A stretch of DNA of 64,000 nt. It comes from Pseudomonas sp. A-RE-19 (GTDB lineage Bacteria > Pseudomonadota > Gammaproteobacteria > Pseudomonadales > Pseudomonadaceae). Each line of letters starts with the position of its first letter. Position 1 is the first letter of the stretch. The notes under the pieces were generated by a model, which was not told where the DNA came from, did not search any database, and saw only the letters and a program-made list of their open reading frames with translations. A program made the position numbers and the translations under genes. Below, piece by piece: positions 26,009 through 34,732 of this stretch. The stretch covers positions 1 to 64,000 of the forward strand of contig NZ_JAHBDQ010000001.1 in the NCBI RefSeq assembly GCF_019956555.1. Reading direction: 5' to 3'.

Positions 26009-26842
26009 ATGATTCGTAAATGCCTATTCCCCGCTGCCGGCTATGGGACCCGCTTTTTGCCTGCCACCAAGGCCATGCCGAAGGAGATGCTGCCGATCGT
26101 CAACAAGCCGCTGATTCAGTACGCCGTCGAGGAAGCGCGCGATGCCGGTCTGCAACACATGGCCATCGTCACCGGCCGGGGCAAGCGAGCGCTGGAAGAT
26201 CATTTCGATGTCAGCTTCGAGCTGGAACACCAGATTCGCGGCACCGATAAGGAGCGATTCCTGGAAGGCACTCGAGAGCTGATCGACACCTGCACTTTTT
26301 CCTATACCCGTCAGGTGGAAATGAAGGGCCTGGGGCACGCGATTCTCAGCGGCCGGTCGTTGATCGGTGATGAACCCTTCGCCGTGGTGCTGGCCGATGA
26401 CCTGTGCCTGAACCTTGAGGGTGATGGCGTACTGGCGCAAATGATCAAGCTCTATCAGCAGTTCCGTTGCTCAATCGTGGCCATTCAGGAAGTTCCCCGT
26501 GAGCAAACACAGAAGTACGGCGTGATTGCCGGCGAGCTGATTCGCGAGGGTATTTATCGGGTCAACAGCATGGTCGAAAAGCCCCGCCCGGAAGACGCCC
26601 CGTCCAATCTGGCCATTATCGGTCGGTACATTCTGACCCCCGATATCTTCGACCTGATCGCCGACACCGAACCTGGCAAGGGTGGTGAAATCCAGATCAC
26701 TGATGCACTGATGAAACAGGCCCAGAACGGCTGCGTGCTGGCTTACAAGTTCAAGGGCCAACGCTTCGATTGTGGCGGCGCCGAAGGTTACATCGAAGCC
26801 ACCAACTTCTGTTTTGAGCACCTTCATCAGAACACCTTGTGA
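26009..26842 (+). CDS. galU: UTP-glucose-1-phosphate uridylyltransferase GalU
   Basis: This enzyme makes UDP-glucose from glucose-1-phosphate and UTP. The 277-residue protein has the family N-terminus CLFPAAGYGTRFLPATKAMP, KEMLPIVNKPLIQYAVEEA, and VLADDLC near residue 130. The length is close to the 279 residues of P. aeruginosa GalU. It supplies UDP-glucose to ugd and to glucosyl transfer. It is divergent from the wzb operon and followed by the small phosphomannomutase-like gene and rfaH, likely as one transcript ending at the terminator near 27,873. Confidence 0.96.
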   Translation: MIRKCLFPAAGYGTRFLPATKAMPKEMLPIVNKPLIQYAVEEARDAGLQHMAIVTGRGKRALEDHFDVSFELEHQIRGTDKERFLEGTRELIDTCTFSYTRQVEMKGLGHAILSGRSLIGDEPFAVVLADDLCLNLEGDGVLAQMIKLYQQFRCSIVAIQEVPREQTQKYGVIAGELIREGIYRVNSMVEKPRPEDAPSNLAIIGRYILTPDIFDLIADTEPGKGGEIQITDALMKQAQNGCVLAYKFKGQRFDCGGAEGYIEATNFCFEHLHQNTL

Positions 26843-26918
26843 CAGCGCTGAACCCTGACAAACGTGTGCGTTATCGAATCGATTTTTCGGTCTTTACTAC
26901 CCTATGGACGAAGCCTCT

Positions 26919-27371
26919 ATGAAGACATTGAGCGGTTTCAAGGCAGATGACAGTCGCCGCCCGTATGGCGCTGACCTTAAAAACAACCTCGCGTACCTCA
27001 TCGTGCGCGCCTATGCGTCGGAGCTGATCTTTCCCCGCGTGCGGAAACCGCCGGTGCTGCTGGTGGAACGCATCGGCGCCTTCCCCTCCTCCGGGGAGAT
27101 CCGCCGTCAAGTCAAGGAGGGTCCGGCGCTGTTGGCGAGCATCAAGCGGCACTATGCCGCCGACGCCCTCGACATCGACGAGAACGATGGGCTGAACCTG
27201 GTCTTTGCCGACTGGCGTCTGAGCTTGCGTCTTTTGGACGATGGTTGCGTGATTTGCCTGACCGTGGAAAGCCGCGGCGACCGCTCATTAATGCAGCGCA
27301 AAACCGCCGAACTGCTTGAGCAAATCGATGCAGGGGGGCCTTTAAATGAACGCGATTGCCGAACACGCTGA
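26919..27371 (+). CDS. Shrunken phosphomannomutase-like protein lacking the catalytic core
   Basis: This protein of about 150 residues starts MKTLSGFKADDSRRPYGADL and continues NNLAYLIVRAYASEL, which matches the N-terminal domain of phosphomannomutases such as E. coli CpsG. It then jumps to VERIGAFPSSGEIRRQV and HYAADALDIDENDGLNLVFADWRLSLR, which match the C-terminal domain. Roughly 270-300 residues between, including the phosphoserine loop, metal loop and sugar-binding loop, are missing with the frame kept. The usual phosphate-binding SNTEP is replaced by LDDGC. It should therefore be inactive as a mutase. It may be a decayed gene that is still open, or a reused domain. The ATG at 26919 fits the family start. 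One at 26904 is also possible. It overlaps rfaH by 26 bases. Confidence 0.75.
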   Translation: MKTLSGFKADDSRRPYGADLKNNLAYLIVRAYASELIFPRVRKPPVLLVERIGAFPSSGEIRRQVKEGPALLASIKRHYAADALDIDENDGLNLVFADWRLSLRLLDDGCVICLTVESRGDRSLMQRKTAELLEQIDAGGPLNERDCRTR

Positions 27372-27852
27372 CAAAGCCTGGTATCTGCTCCAGTGCAAAC
27401 CCAAGCAAGATGAGCGCGCCGAAGAACATTTGCAGCGCCAGGGTTATGCCTGTTTTCGCTCCACCTACCGGCGTGAGCGCGTTTTGCGCGGCCAGCGCCG
27501 GGTGATCAGCGAGTCGCTGTTTCCGGGCTATCTGTTCATTCAACTGAGCCTTCAGGACAGTTGGGGCCCGCTGCGCTCGACCCGTGGCGTTTCGCGCGTC
27601 GTCGGGTTTGGCGGCCAGCCACTGCCGATCCGCGATGAGCTGATTGACGAGCTCCAGGAACGGGACAGCCAGGCGATCGTGAAAACGCTTTTGAGGCAGG
27701 GAGACACGGTGCGCATCACTGAAGGCCCGTTCTCCGATCTCGAAGCGGTGTTCCTGGCCATGGACGGCGATGAACGGGTGCTGTTGATGATGAACTTCCT
27801 GCAGCGTGAACAGCGCATCAGCCTGCCATTGGCAGGGGTTAACAAGCTTTAG
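27346..27852 (+). CDS. rfaH: RfaH-type transcription antiterminator
   Basis: This 168-residue NusG paralogue has an N-terminal NGN domain, AWYLLQCKPKQDERAEEHLQ at residues 11-30, and ESLFPGYLFIQL near residue 57. The C-terminal KOW-containing part has RQGDTVRITEGPFSDLEAVF (residues about 118-137). RfaH binds the ops-paused polymerase and prevents termination in long cell-surface operons. It also recruits ribosomes after its C-terminal domain refolds. An exact ops core lies in the minus-strand operon at 22462-22473, which is the obvious target. The start overlaps the previous gene, and a strong terminator follows within 20 bases. Confidence 0.92.
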   Translation: MNAIAEHADKAWYLLQCKPKQDERAEEHLQRQGYACFRSTYRRERVLRGQRRVISESLFPGYLFIQLSLQDSWGPLRSTRGVSRVVGFGGQPLPIRDELIDELQERDSQAIVKTLLRQGDTVRITEGPFSDLEAVFLAMDGDERVLLMMNFLQREQRISLPLAGVNKL

Positions 27853-27872
27853 ATTCCCTTGGCTACCCACAC

Positions 27873-27904
27873 AAAAACGCCGCTCAGTAATAAGCGGCGT
27901 TTTT
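27873..27904. terminator. Bidirectional intrinsic terminator between rfaH and uppP
   Basis: AAAAACGCCGCT with loop CAGTAAT and AAGCGGCGTTTTT forms a GC-rich stem with A-runs on one side and T-runs on the other, so it can end transcription from both convergent genes. Confidence 0.9.
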
Positions 27905-27920
27905 ATGTTCGCAGGAAAAC

Positions 27921-28757
27921 CTACGCCCCCTCTGAAAGGTGATTCCAGTCGACCCAACCCAAAAACCACGTCGCCAGGATCAGCAAACCGAACGCGATCC
28001 GATACCAGGCAAACGCGGCATAACTATGGTTGACGATGAATTTGAGCAAACCGCGCACGGCAACCATTGCAAAGAAAAACGCGACCACAAAACCCAAGGC
28101 AAACACCGGCAAGTCGTCGGCCTGGAACAGGTCGCGGTACTTATAGCCCGAGTACACCGCAGCCCCCACCATCGTCGGCATCGCCAGGAAGAACGAAAAC
28201 TCGGTCGCGGTCTTGCGCGACAGGCCAAACAGCAAGCCGCCGATAATCGTCGACCCTGAGCGCGAGGTGCCGGGGATCATTGCCAGGCACTGCGCAAAAC
28301 CGACTTTCAAGGCATCGGTCCAGCGCATCTCGTCAACGTGATCGATAACCACCACATGCTCACGTTGCTCCGCCCACAACATGATGATTCCACCGATCAC
28401 CAGCGCCACGGCCACAGTAATCGGGTTGAAAAGATACTCATGAATCTTGTCGGCGAACATCACGCCCAAGACAACCGCCGGCAAAAAACCGATCAACAAA
28501 TTCAGACTGAAACGTTGTGCATTGCGCTGGGTCGGCAAGCCGGTGGTGATCTCCAGAATCTTGCGACGAAACTCCCAGACGACCGCCAGAATAGCCCCCA
28601 ATTGAATAATGATATTGAACGCCATCGCTCGCTCACCGCCAAAGTCGAGCAAGTCCGCGGCGATAATCTGGTGCCCTGTACTGGAGATCGGCAAAAACTC
28701 TGTGAGCCCTTCAACCAACCCTAGAATCGATACTTGTGTGGTGGTCCAGAAGTCCAT
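27921..28757 (-). CDS. uppP: Undecaprenyl-diphosphate phosphatase UppP (BacA)
   Basis: This enzyme recycles the lipid carrier used for peptidoglycan, O-antigen and capsule by removing a phosphate from undecaprenyl diphosphate. The 278-residue polytopic protein has the BacA signature [18 protein letters not shown] (residues about 11-28, catalytic Glu/Ser/His) and the second block [17 protein letters not shown] near residue 165. The ATG at 28757 with GGGGGA upstream is preferred over one 24 bases earlier. It is monocistronic, convergent with rfaH. Its position beside the polysaccharide locus may be meaningful, but the gene is a housekeeping one. Confidence 0.95.
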   Translation of the reverse strand: MDFWTTTQVSILGLVEGLTEFLPISSTGHQIIAADLLDFGGERAMAFNIIIQLGAILAVVWEFRRKILEITTGLPTQRNAQRFSLNLLIGFLPAVVLGVMFADKIHEYLFNPITVAVALVIGGIIMLWAEQREHVVVIDHVDEMRWTDALKVGFAQCLAMIPGTSRSGSTIIGGLLFGLSRKTATEFSFFLAMPTMVGAAVYSGYKYRDLFQADDLPVFALGFVVAFFFAMVAVRGLLKFIVNHSYAAFAWYRIAFGLLILATWFLGWVDWNHLSEGA

Positions 28758-28998
28758 TAATCCCCCGTTAGTGCCTCTCAACTGAAAGGTCTGTTGATGA
28801 TGCCGAGCCTCTAAATCCTGATCGCGATTAAACCTGTCGGACCAACGGAGAATTAAAACGCATTATCTGCGCGCTTGAGCCAAACGTTATAAAACGTCCA
28901 TGTCGCAGCACCAGGTCCGGCCTCCTGCAAATGACCTACGCTCTAACCTGCATGGCCAAAGCCCGAGCACTGCGCCCAGCGGACCGGAAGAACATACC

Positions 28999-30240
28999 GT
29001 GGATAATTTCGACAGCATCGCCAATTTCGCCGCCGCCCTGGGCATCGGCTTATGGGTCGGGCTGGAGCGCGAGCGCAGGAAAGGCGAAGGCAAGGAACGC
29101 AGTTTTGCCGGCCTGCGCACGTTCGCCATTACCTCATTGCTGGGCTATGTCGCCATGCTATTGGGTGGGGAGCTATTGTTTGCCATCACACTGCTTGGCG
29201 TGACCGCGCTGGTGGCCGCGGCCTATTTCAGGACCCGGAGCCGAGACCGTGGCTTGACCACCGAGATCGCCTTGCTACTGGTCCTGATGCTGGGTGGACT
29301 GTGCTCATACGACCCGACCCTGGCCATTGCCTTCGGCGTCGTCCTGTCCCTGCTGCTCACCTATCGCCAAAGCCTGCATCGTTTTGTCCGCACGCAGCTG
29401 TCCGAGCGCGAGATCCGTGATGGCCTGATCCTGGCCACCGCCGCACTGGTCATCATGCCACTGGTGCCGGACCGTTTTATCGGCCCGTTCGCGGCGATCA
29501 ATTTGCGCACGGTCTGGACCCTGACGGTCTTGATAATGGCGATCGGCGCTGCCGGGCATGTCGCCATGCGTCTGGTCGGTACACGTTATGGACTTGCCAT
29601 TACCGGCATCGCTTCGGGCTTCGCATCCAGCACTGCAACCATCGCGGTCATGGGCAGTCGTGTTCGCGCAGAGCCGGCGCTCATGTTGCCGGCCAGTACC
29701 GCCGCGATTTTGTCCTCGCTCGCAACCCCGGTTCAAATGAGCATCGTCCTGGGCGCCGTCAGCCTTCCGACGCTTGAGTTGATGTGGCTGCCCCTCTCCC
29801 TGGGGTTTGCGACGACCCTGATCTATGCTTTGGTATTCGTTTATCTGGGCAGAAATACCAAGAGCAACCCGGCCACTGATGTCGGTGGCGCTTTTAACAT
29901 CAAGCTGGCGCTGTTGGTCGCGGTGAGTATTGCGGGCATCTCGTTATTATCGGCTGCACTCTTGGCCTGGCTCGGTCCGCGAGGCGTGTTTATTGCGACC
30001 GTTCTGGGTGGTTTTGCCGATGCTCACGCGGCTTCGGCCTCTGCCGCCTCATTGGTCGCGTCCGGCCAGCTACCGGCGGCCAGCGCAGTTTTACCGATTG
30101 TCGCGGCCATGAGTACCAATGCCTGCACTAAGTGTTTCGTCGCCTGGACCAGCGGTGGAGCGCAATTTTCCAGGCATGTGATACCGGGCCAGATACTGCT
30201 GCTGTGCGCACTCTGGGGCGGCGCATTCATTCATGGATGA
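28999..30240 (+). CDS. MgtC/SapB-family membrane protein with DUF4010 domain
   Basis: This protein of 413 residues is taken from a GTG at 28999 with GGAAG about nine bases upstream. The open frame extends 33 codons further to 28900, but those residues are polar and unlike the family. The N-terminal MgtC-like domain shows FAAALGIGLWVGLERERR and SFAGLRTFAITSLLGYVA. The C-terminal two thirds is hydrophobic and fits DUF4010, with AAMSTNACTKCFVAW near the end. About eleven membrane segments are expected. Function in Pseudomonas is unknown, and an ion or small-metabolite role is only a guess. No operon partners are evident. Confidence 0.85.
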   Translation: MDNFDSIANFAAALGIGLWVGLERERRKGEGKERSFAGLRTFAITSLLGYVAMLLGGELLFAITLLGVTALVAAAYFRTRSRDRGLTTEIALLLVLMLGGLCSYDPTLAIAFGVVLSLLLTYRQSLHRFVRTQLSEREIRDGLILATAALVIMPLVPDRFIGPFAAINLRTVWTLTVLIMAIGAAGHVAMRLVGTRYGLAITGIASGFASSTATIAVMGSRVRAEPALMLPASTAAILSSLATPVQMSIVLGAVSLPTLELMWLPLSLGFATTLIYALVFVYLGRNTKSNPATDVGGAFNIKLALLVAVSIAGISLLSAALLAWLGPRGVFIATVLGGFADAHAASASAASLVASGQLPAASAVLPIVAAMSTNACTKCFVAWTSGGAQFSRHVIPGQILLLCALWGGAFIHG

Positions 30241-30411
30241 AGCGCTGAGCGACCTGATTGCAGAGGGACGCCTGAGAATGAAATTGTTTTACAGGACTGA
30301 TACTTGTGTGTGACCTATCTATCGATGCCACTCATCGTCGGGTCATTGACGTTTTGACGTCGGGCGCGCGCAATGTCTCCCCCAAAATGATCGCCCAAGA
30401 GAACACTCCAA

Positions 30412-30828
30412 ATGGCAAAGATCATAGTACTCGCCGGTGACTTCCCGCAGGGCGACGGGGAATATCACCTTGGAACCATCACCCTCAAAACGTCCCTCAA
30501 ACCGCGGCTTGGAAAAAGTCTCTCGGTCTCGGAATTTAAAGATCTGACCGTCCAGAACACCGATTCGAACAAGAATATAAAGACTGCCATAGGCTTGGGT
30601 ATCGCGGGCGCCATGTTGCTCGGTCCCGTTGGCGCCATCGCCGGCTACCTACTCGCTGGCAATAACACCGAGGTGACATTTATGGCGACACTAAAGGACG
30701 GTGGAAAGCTGCTTGCGGCGACCGATAGTGATACCTATCGGGATATCTCGGCGCGCGCCCTCAAAAAAAACCGCCCCGGCCGCCGAGCCCCCCTTTCCAG
30801 GTCACTTGGCAGCGGATCCATTCTTTGA
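30412..30828 (+). CDS. Small protein with a glycine-zipper-like segment, function unknown
   Basis: This 138-residue protein has no clear family. Residues 1-60 are mixed polar, with a short beta-rich start (KIIVLAGDF). Residues 63-86 form a hydrophobic Gly/Ala-rich segment (IGLGIAGAMLLGPVGAIAGY) of glycine-zipper type that could insert in or cross a membrane. A further 35 polar residues follow, and the C-terminus is basic. The start ATG at 30412 lacks a strong ribosome site. An inverted repeat AGCGGATC-N8-GATCCGCT spans the stop codon (30811-30834) and may terminate transcription. It stands alone between the DUF4010 gene and a convergent protease gene. Confidence 0.65.
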   Translation: MAKIIVLAGDFPQGDGEYHLGTITLKTSLKPRLGKSLSVSEFKDLTVQNTDSNKNIKTAIGLGIAGAMLLGPVGAIAGYLLAGNNTEVTFMATLKDGGKLLAATDSDTYRDISARALKKNRPGRRAPLSRSLGSGSIL

Positions 30829-30834
30829 TCCGCT
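30811..30834 (+). terminator. Inverted repeat over the stop codon of the glycine-zipper gene
   Basis: AGCGGATC and GATCCGCT form a perfect eight-pair stem with an eight-base loop that includes the TGA stop. There is no T-run, so termination would be weak or factor-assisted. Confidence 0.45.
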
Positions 30835-30893
30835 TGCCCGGTGACTGTGAACATGTTGCAGGGCTCTCGATACAGAACAGGCTCCGTGGCGAG

Positions 30894-31550
30894 TTACTTA
30901 TTCGCATATTTCGCGCCGTGCGGATCGTTAAGTTTCACCTGCATCAGTTCCCATTCACGTTCAATGATCGAGTAAGGGATAAAGATACTGACCCTCTGAG
31001 CCCCCTTTAACCCGGGGTGAAAACTCACATCATTAAGGGTGGTGGAGAAAAAGCCGACATTGATACCGACAATGCTGCCGTCATTGGCGATAACGGGGCC
31101 ACCCGACATCCCCTTGATCATCGGGGCATCATGGATGGCATAGCGTTCGCCGCTGCCTTCATCACTATTGATGAAAGGCGCGGGATATATCTTGCCTTGC
31201 CCGCTGACAGTCGTCATATACGGGCTCGTCCCCGCGGCAGTGATGTGCTCACCCATGCGTGGGGCGCGCCATGACGGATAGTGACCGTTGGCCTTGTGCT
31301 GGATGAAGACGAGATCACAGCCGGTACTGCAGCTGTATATCACGTTGGGTATGAGCGGGGTGTGGCGGGTAGTGACGGCATAGTCTTCGTTCCATTGCAC
31401 GGCCGAGGCCGTGTACAGATAAGGCAAAGGAAAGCCCGAGAAGACGGAAAAATATGAATCGTTGGTAGGCCCCGACAAGTCGGGCTTAACCATACCGTTG
31501 CATCCTGCAAGAACAGCTCCTATAAAAAAGCAGGCCATGAATTTAATCAT
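30894..31550 (-). CDS. Trypsin-like serine protease lipoprotein
   Basis: This 218-residue protein has a lipobox LAGC (Cys17), so it is probably anchored to a membrane facing the periplasm. A trypsin-type catalytic triad can be proposed: His63 in VTTRHTPL, Asp79 in GCDLVFI, and Ser149 in KGMSGGPV. The Cys74-Cys78 pair (CSTGC) could form a disulfide. These spacings fit compact trypsin-like peptidase domains. No PDZ domain follows, so it is not a DegP/HtrA protease. It is monocistronic. The substrate is unknown. Confidence 0.75.
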   Translation of the reverse strand: MIKFMACFFIGAVLAGCNGMVKPDLSGPTNDSYFSVFSGFPLPYLYTASAVQWNEDYAVTTRHTPLIPNVIYSCSTGCDLVFIQHKANGHYPSWRAPRMGEHITAAGTSPYMTTVSGQGKIYPAPFINSDEGSGERYAIHDAPMIKGMSGGPVIANDGSIVGINVGFFSTTLNDVSFHPGLKGAQRVSIFIPYSIIEREWELMQVKLNDPHGAKYANK

Positions 31551-31826
31551 GATGGATCACCGACTTATTAGGAGAATTGAGTTTTTGTTGTGGGCGAATC
31601 TTTAGTTGTCAGGTTCTTGTGGCCTCCTTGGGGTTGGGTTGGTTATTTATGGCTGAAGTTTTTAATAATGGGTATGAACGAATTGCGCTAAGTCCTAGTG
31701 CTTTTAGACCCATATAAAAAAGTGAAATATTTGGCGCCTGAAAAATGACATCAGGCTAAGTAAACAATAGAAATGGAAGTTCCAATAGTGCAAATAAAGC
31801 TCAGTAAAACAGGCACTTTGAGTCTT
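31551..31826. other. AT-rich gap between arsJ and the protease gene
   Basis: No gene is seen in these 276 bases, which are clearly lower in GC than the flanks. A stem GCCTGA-N9-TCAGGC (31736-31756), followed on the minus strand by A/T-rich DNA, could end transcription from arsJ. The plus-strand end contains the promoter area of the protease gene. Confidence 0.4.
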
Positions 31827-33050
31827 TCAAATCACTTCGGCATGCCTCGGTAACGCAATGGAGATCAGTGCTGCGAAAATAACAAATGTGCTGGATATCC
31901 ATAAACAGGCCCCCAGCCCGAAAGCCTGATAAATCCAGCCAGAGAGCACGGTACCGATCAGCCGCCCCATGGCGTTGGACATGTAGTAGAAGCCCACATC
32001 CAACGATACGCCATCTTCCTTGGCGTAGGAGACGATCAGGTAGCTGTGCAGCGAGGAGTTCACCGCGAACAACGCACCAAAGACCATCAATCCGCCTAGC
32101 AGCACCACCTGTTGCGACAACCCGGTGTTCAGCCCCAGAGCAATTGCCGCGGGCAGGCCTGCCAGCGCAAGCGCCCACAGAAACGCTGCGCGACCATCAG
32201 GGACATGTCCTCGCTGCTTGCCGGTGATTCGCGGCGCGAACGATTGCACGATGCCATAGCCGATCACCCAGGTCGCCAGGAATCCACCGACCTTCCAGAA
32301 ATCCCAGCCAAAGACGCTACTCAGGTAAACGGGCAAGGCCACCACAAACCAGACATCGCGTGCGCCGAACAGGAACATTCGGGCCGCGGACAGAATGTTG
32401 ATGGCGCGGCTCTTGGACAGGATGTCGCGAAACCTGGGCTTGGCCTTCGCCTTGCCCAGATCCTTTTTCAACAGAATCAAGCTGCTGACCCAGATCAATG
32501 CCAGAACACCTGCCATGGACAGCAATGCCCCTTTGAACCCGATCAGGGCGAGCAATGCCCCGCCGAGAAAGAAACCAACACCTTTAAGTGCATTCTTCGA
32601 ACCGGTAAGCAGTGCTATCCATCGATAAAGCGTGCCTTGCTGCCCATCAGGCACTAACAATTTGATCGAGCTTTTGGCGCTCATCTTGTTCAGGTCTTTG
32701 GCGATCCCCGACAACGCCTGAGCGCCCATCACCCAGGGGATTGTCAGCCAGGCCACTGGCACCGTCAGCATCAACAGCGCCACAACCTGCATCCCCAGCC
32801 CGATGTTCATGGTTCGGTTCAGGCCCAGCCGAGCGCCGAGATAACCGCCCACCAGGTTGGTGATCACGCCAAAAAGTTCGTAGAACAGAAACAACGCCGC
32901 GATTTGCAACGGGCTGTAGCCCAACCCGTGAAAGTGCAGCACCACCAACATGCGCAAGGCACCGTCAGTGAGGGTGAAGGTCCAGTAATTGCCCGTCACG
33001 AGCAAGTACTGCCGCACTGGCGGAGCGAGGGCTGACAACGCTTTCATCAC
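31827..33050 (-). CDS. arsJ: Organoarsenical efflux MFS transporter ArsJ
   Basis: This 407-residue major facilitator protein with about twelve membrane segments begins RQYLLVTGNYWTFTLTDGAL, and AKDLNKMSAKSSIKLLVP (residues about 117-134) is characteristic of ArsJ. ArsJ exports 1-arseno-3-phosphoglycerate, made when GAPDH uses arsenate in place of phosphate. The product then breaks down outside and releases arsenate. The adjacent GAPDH (6 bases upstream) and ArsR-type gene complete the known three-gene arrangement. Identity rests on this partnership as well as on sequence. Confidence 0.9.
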   Translation of the reverse strand: MMKALSALAPPVRQYLLVTGNYWTFTLTDGALRMLVVLHFHGLGYSPLQIAALFLFYELFGVITNLVGGYLGARLGLNRTMNIGLGMQVVALLMLTVPVAWLTIPWVMGAQALSGIAKDLNKMSAKSSIKLLVPDGQQGTLYRWIALLTGSKNALKGVGFFLGGALLALIGFKGALLSMAGVLALIWVSSLILLKKDLGKAKAKPRFRDILSKSRAINILSAARMFLFGARDVWFVVALPVYLSSVFGWDFWKVGGFLATWVIGYGIVQSFAPRITGKQRGHVPDGRAAFLWALALAGLPAAIALGLNTGLSQQVVLLGGLMVFGALFAVNSSLHSYLIVSYAKEDGVSLDVGFYYMSNAMGRLIGTVLSGWIYQAFGLGACLWISSTFVIFAALISIALPRHAEVI

Positions 33051-33056
33051 CGCTCC

Positions 33057-34061
33057 TTAAACGGCCAGGCCGACCATTCTGGCCAGTTCGACGGTGCGGT
33101 TCGCATAAGCCCATTCGTTGTCGTACCAGGCATAGATTTTGACCTGGGTGCCGTTGATGACCATGGTCGACAGCGCATCGATGATCGATGAGCGCGGGTC
33201 GGTTCGGTAGTCGATGGACACCAGCGGACGCTCCTCGAAACCGAGGATGTCTTTCAGCTCGTTTTCAGCAGCCGATTTAAGGAGTTGATTCACCTCTTCG
33301 ACAGTGGTGACGCGCTCGACTTCAAAAACACAGTCCGTCAGCGAAGCGTTGGCCAACGGTACACGCACGGCGTGGCCATTCAGACGCCCGCGCAGCTCCG
33401 GGAAGATTTCGGCAATGGCGGTGGCCGAGCCGGTACTGGTTGGAATCAGGCTCATGCCCGACGCACGGGCACGGCGCAGATCCTTGTGGGGCTGGTCGAG
33501 GATGCTTTGGGTGTTGGTCAAGTCGTGAATAGTGGTGATCGAACCGTGGCGAATGCCCAGTTTCTCGTGGATCACTTTGACCACCGGCGCCAGACAGTTG
33601 GTGGTGCACGACGCGGCAGTGACGATGCGATGTTCCGCCGGGTTGAACAGCTGATGGTTGACGCCCATGACGATGTTCAGCGCGCCCGTCTCCTTCACCG
33701 GGGCGCTGACCACCACGCGTTTCACACCCTGGTCGAGGTAAGCCTGAAGCACCGCGACGGTCTTCATCTTGCCGCTGGCTTCAATCACCAGATCGCAGCC
33801 CGACCAGTCGGTGTCGGCAATCGCCTTGTTGGCCGTCACCTTGATCCGTTTGCCGTCGATGATGATGCTGTTGCCCTCGGAATCGGCCTGGTGATTCCAA
33901 CGGCCATGCACCGAGTCAAAGTTCAGCAGGTGCGCATGGGTCGCCGCGTCACCGGCCGGATCGTTGATCTGCACAAATTCAAACGCTGGCCAGCTCCAGG
34001 CTGCGCGCAGAGCGAGGCGACCGATCCGGCCAAAACCGTTAATGCCCACTTTGATAGTCAT
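33057..34061 (-). CDS. ArsJ-associated glyceraldehyde-3-phosphate dehydrogenase
   Basis: This 334-residue enzyme starts [19 protein letters not shown] (NAD-binding). The catalytic block [11 protein letters not shown] lies near residue 150 and [11 protein letters not shown] near the C-terminus. In the arsenate pathway it forms 1-arseno-3-phosphoglycerate for ArsJ. The ATG at 34061 has GGGGG upstream and matches family starts. An in-frame extension to 34145 overlaps the ArsR gene and is not supported. The gene is linked to arsJ by a 6-base gap. A housekeeping GAPDH is expected elsewhere in the genome. Confidence 0.92.
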   Translation of the reverse strand: MTIKVGINGFGRIGRLALRAAWSWPAFEFVQINDPAGDAATHAHLLNFDSVHGRWNHQADSEGNSIIIDGKRIKVTANKAIADTDWSGCDLVIEASGKMKTVAVLQAYLDQGVKRVVVSAPVKETGALNIVMGVNHQLFNPAEHRIVTAASCTTNCLAPVVKVIHEKLGIRHGSITTIHDLTNTQSILDQPHKDLRRARASGMSLIPTSTGSATAIAEIFPELRGRLNGHAVRVPLANASLTDCVFEVERVTTVEEVNQLLKSAAENELKDILGFEERPLVSIDYRTDPRSSIIDALSTMVINGTQVKIYAWYDNEWAYANRTVELARMVGLAV

Positions 34062-34141
34062 GTTTTCCCCCTTCAAATGGAGCGCTGATTGACACGTTTC
34101 ATCGTGCATGGTCATTGTCCTGCGCAATAGCGCTCTTGGAA

Positions 34142-34507
34142 TCATCGAACCGGACAGCAGGCGGCTGCCCGTTCAGGGCGGTCACCCATGTCTTCAAGGC
34201 GTTTGGCATCGGGGCTCAACCAATGCTGGTTGGCTTCTAACGCGACAGTCAGAACCTGATGCACCCAATCCGGAAGCGTGGGGTGCAGTCGGTAGTAAAC
34301 CCATTGGCCTTGTCGACGGTCCGACAGCAATCCGCACGTGCGTAACTGCGCCAGGTGGCGGGAAACCTTGGGCTGACTCTCGTTCAACGCACAGGTCAGC
34401 TCGCAGACGCACAGCTCTCCCTCACGGGCGATGAGCAGCATCATGCGGACCCGGTTGTCGTCAGCCAGGCATTTAAAAACAGTGGTCGGCGTCAGAGGGT
34501 CAGCCAT
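34142..34507 (-). CDS. ArsR/SmtB-family metalloregulator
   Basis: This 121-residue winged-helix repressor has the arsenic-binding motif [11 protein letters not shown] (Cys33, Cys35 and Cys39), followed by the recognition helix [13 protein letters not shown] near residue 45. The C-terminal AACCPV adds a vicinal Cys pair. ArsR proteins release their operator on binding As(III) and so control the downstream GAPDH and arsJ genes. The gene is divergent from the GntR regulator at 34733. An 80-base gap separates it from the GAPDH start. Confidence 0.9.
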   Translation of the reverse strand: MADPLTPTTVFKCLADDNRVRMMLLIAREGELCVCELTCALNESQPKVSRHLAQLRTCGLLSDRRQGQWVYYRLHPTLPDWVHQVLTVALEANQHWLSPDAKRLEDMGDRPERAAACCPVR

Positions 34508-34688
34508 TTCGGTTCTCGGCGTTAGGTTTCACGCATCAAAGGCGCGCGAATGAACACGGGCTTTTGGGACATAGGGAACCCGCCCATATGCGAATTTCCG
34601 AATATATGTTTTCCCGCATGTACGGTAAAGCGGTAAATGTAGCGACTCTGCATCCAACCAGCGCGGACCAAGGAAGATCAGCAAAAGA

Positions 34689-34700
34689 ATTTCGTATACC
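34689..34700. promoter_or_regulatory. Half-conserved CGTATAC operator before the GntR gene
   Basis: ATTTCGTATACC shares TCGTATAC with the two perfect sites at 41071 and 47011. It lies about 40 bases before the GntR start, so the regulator probably binds its own promoter. Confidence 0.6.
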
Positions 34701-34732
34701 CTATCGCTATCTCACTCCAAACGACCGCCGCC

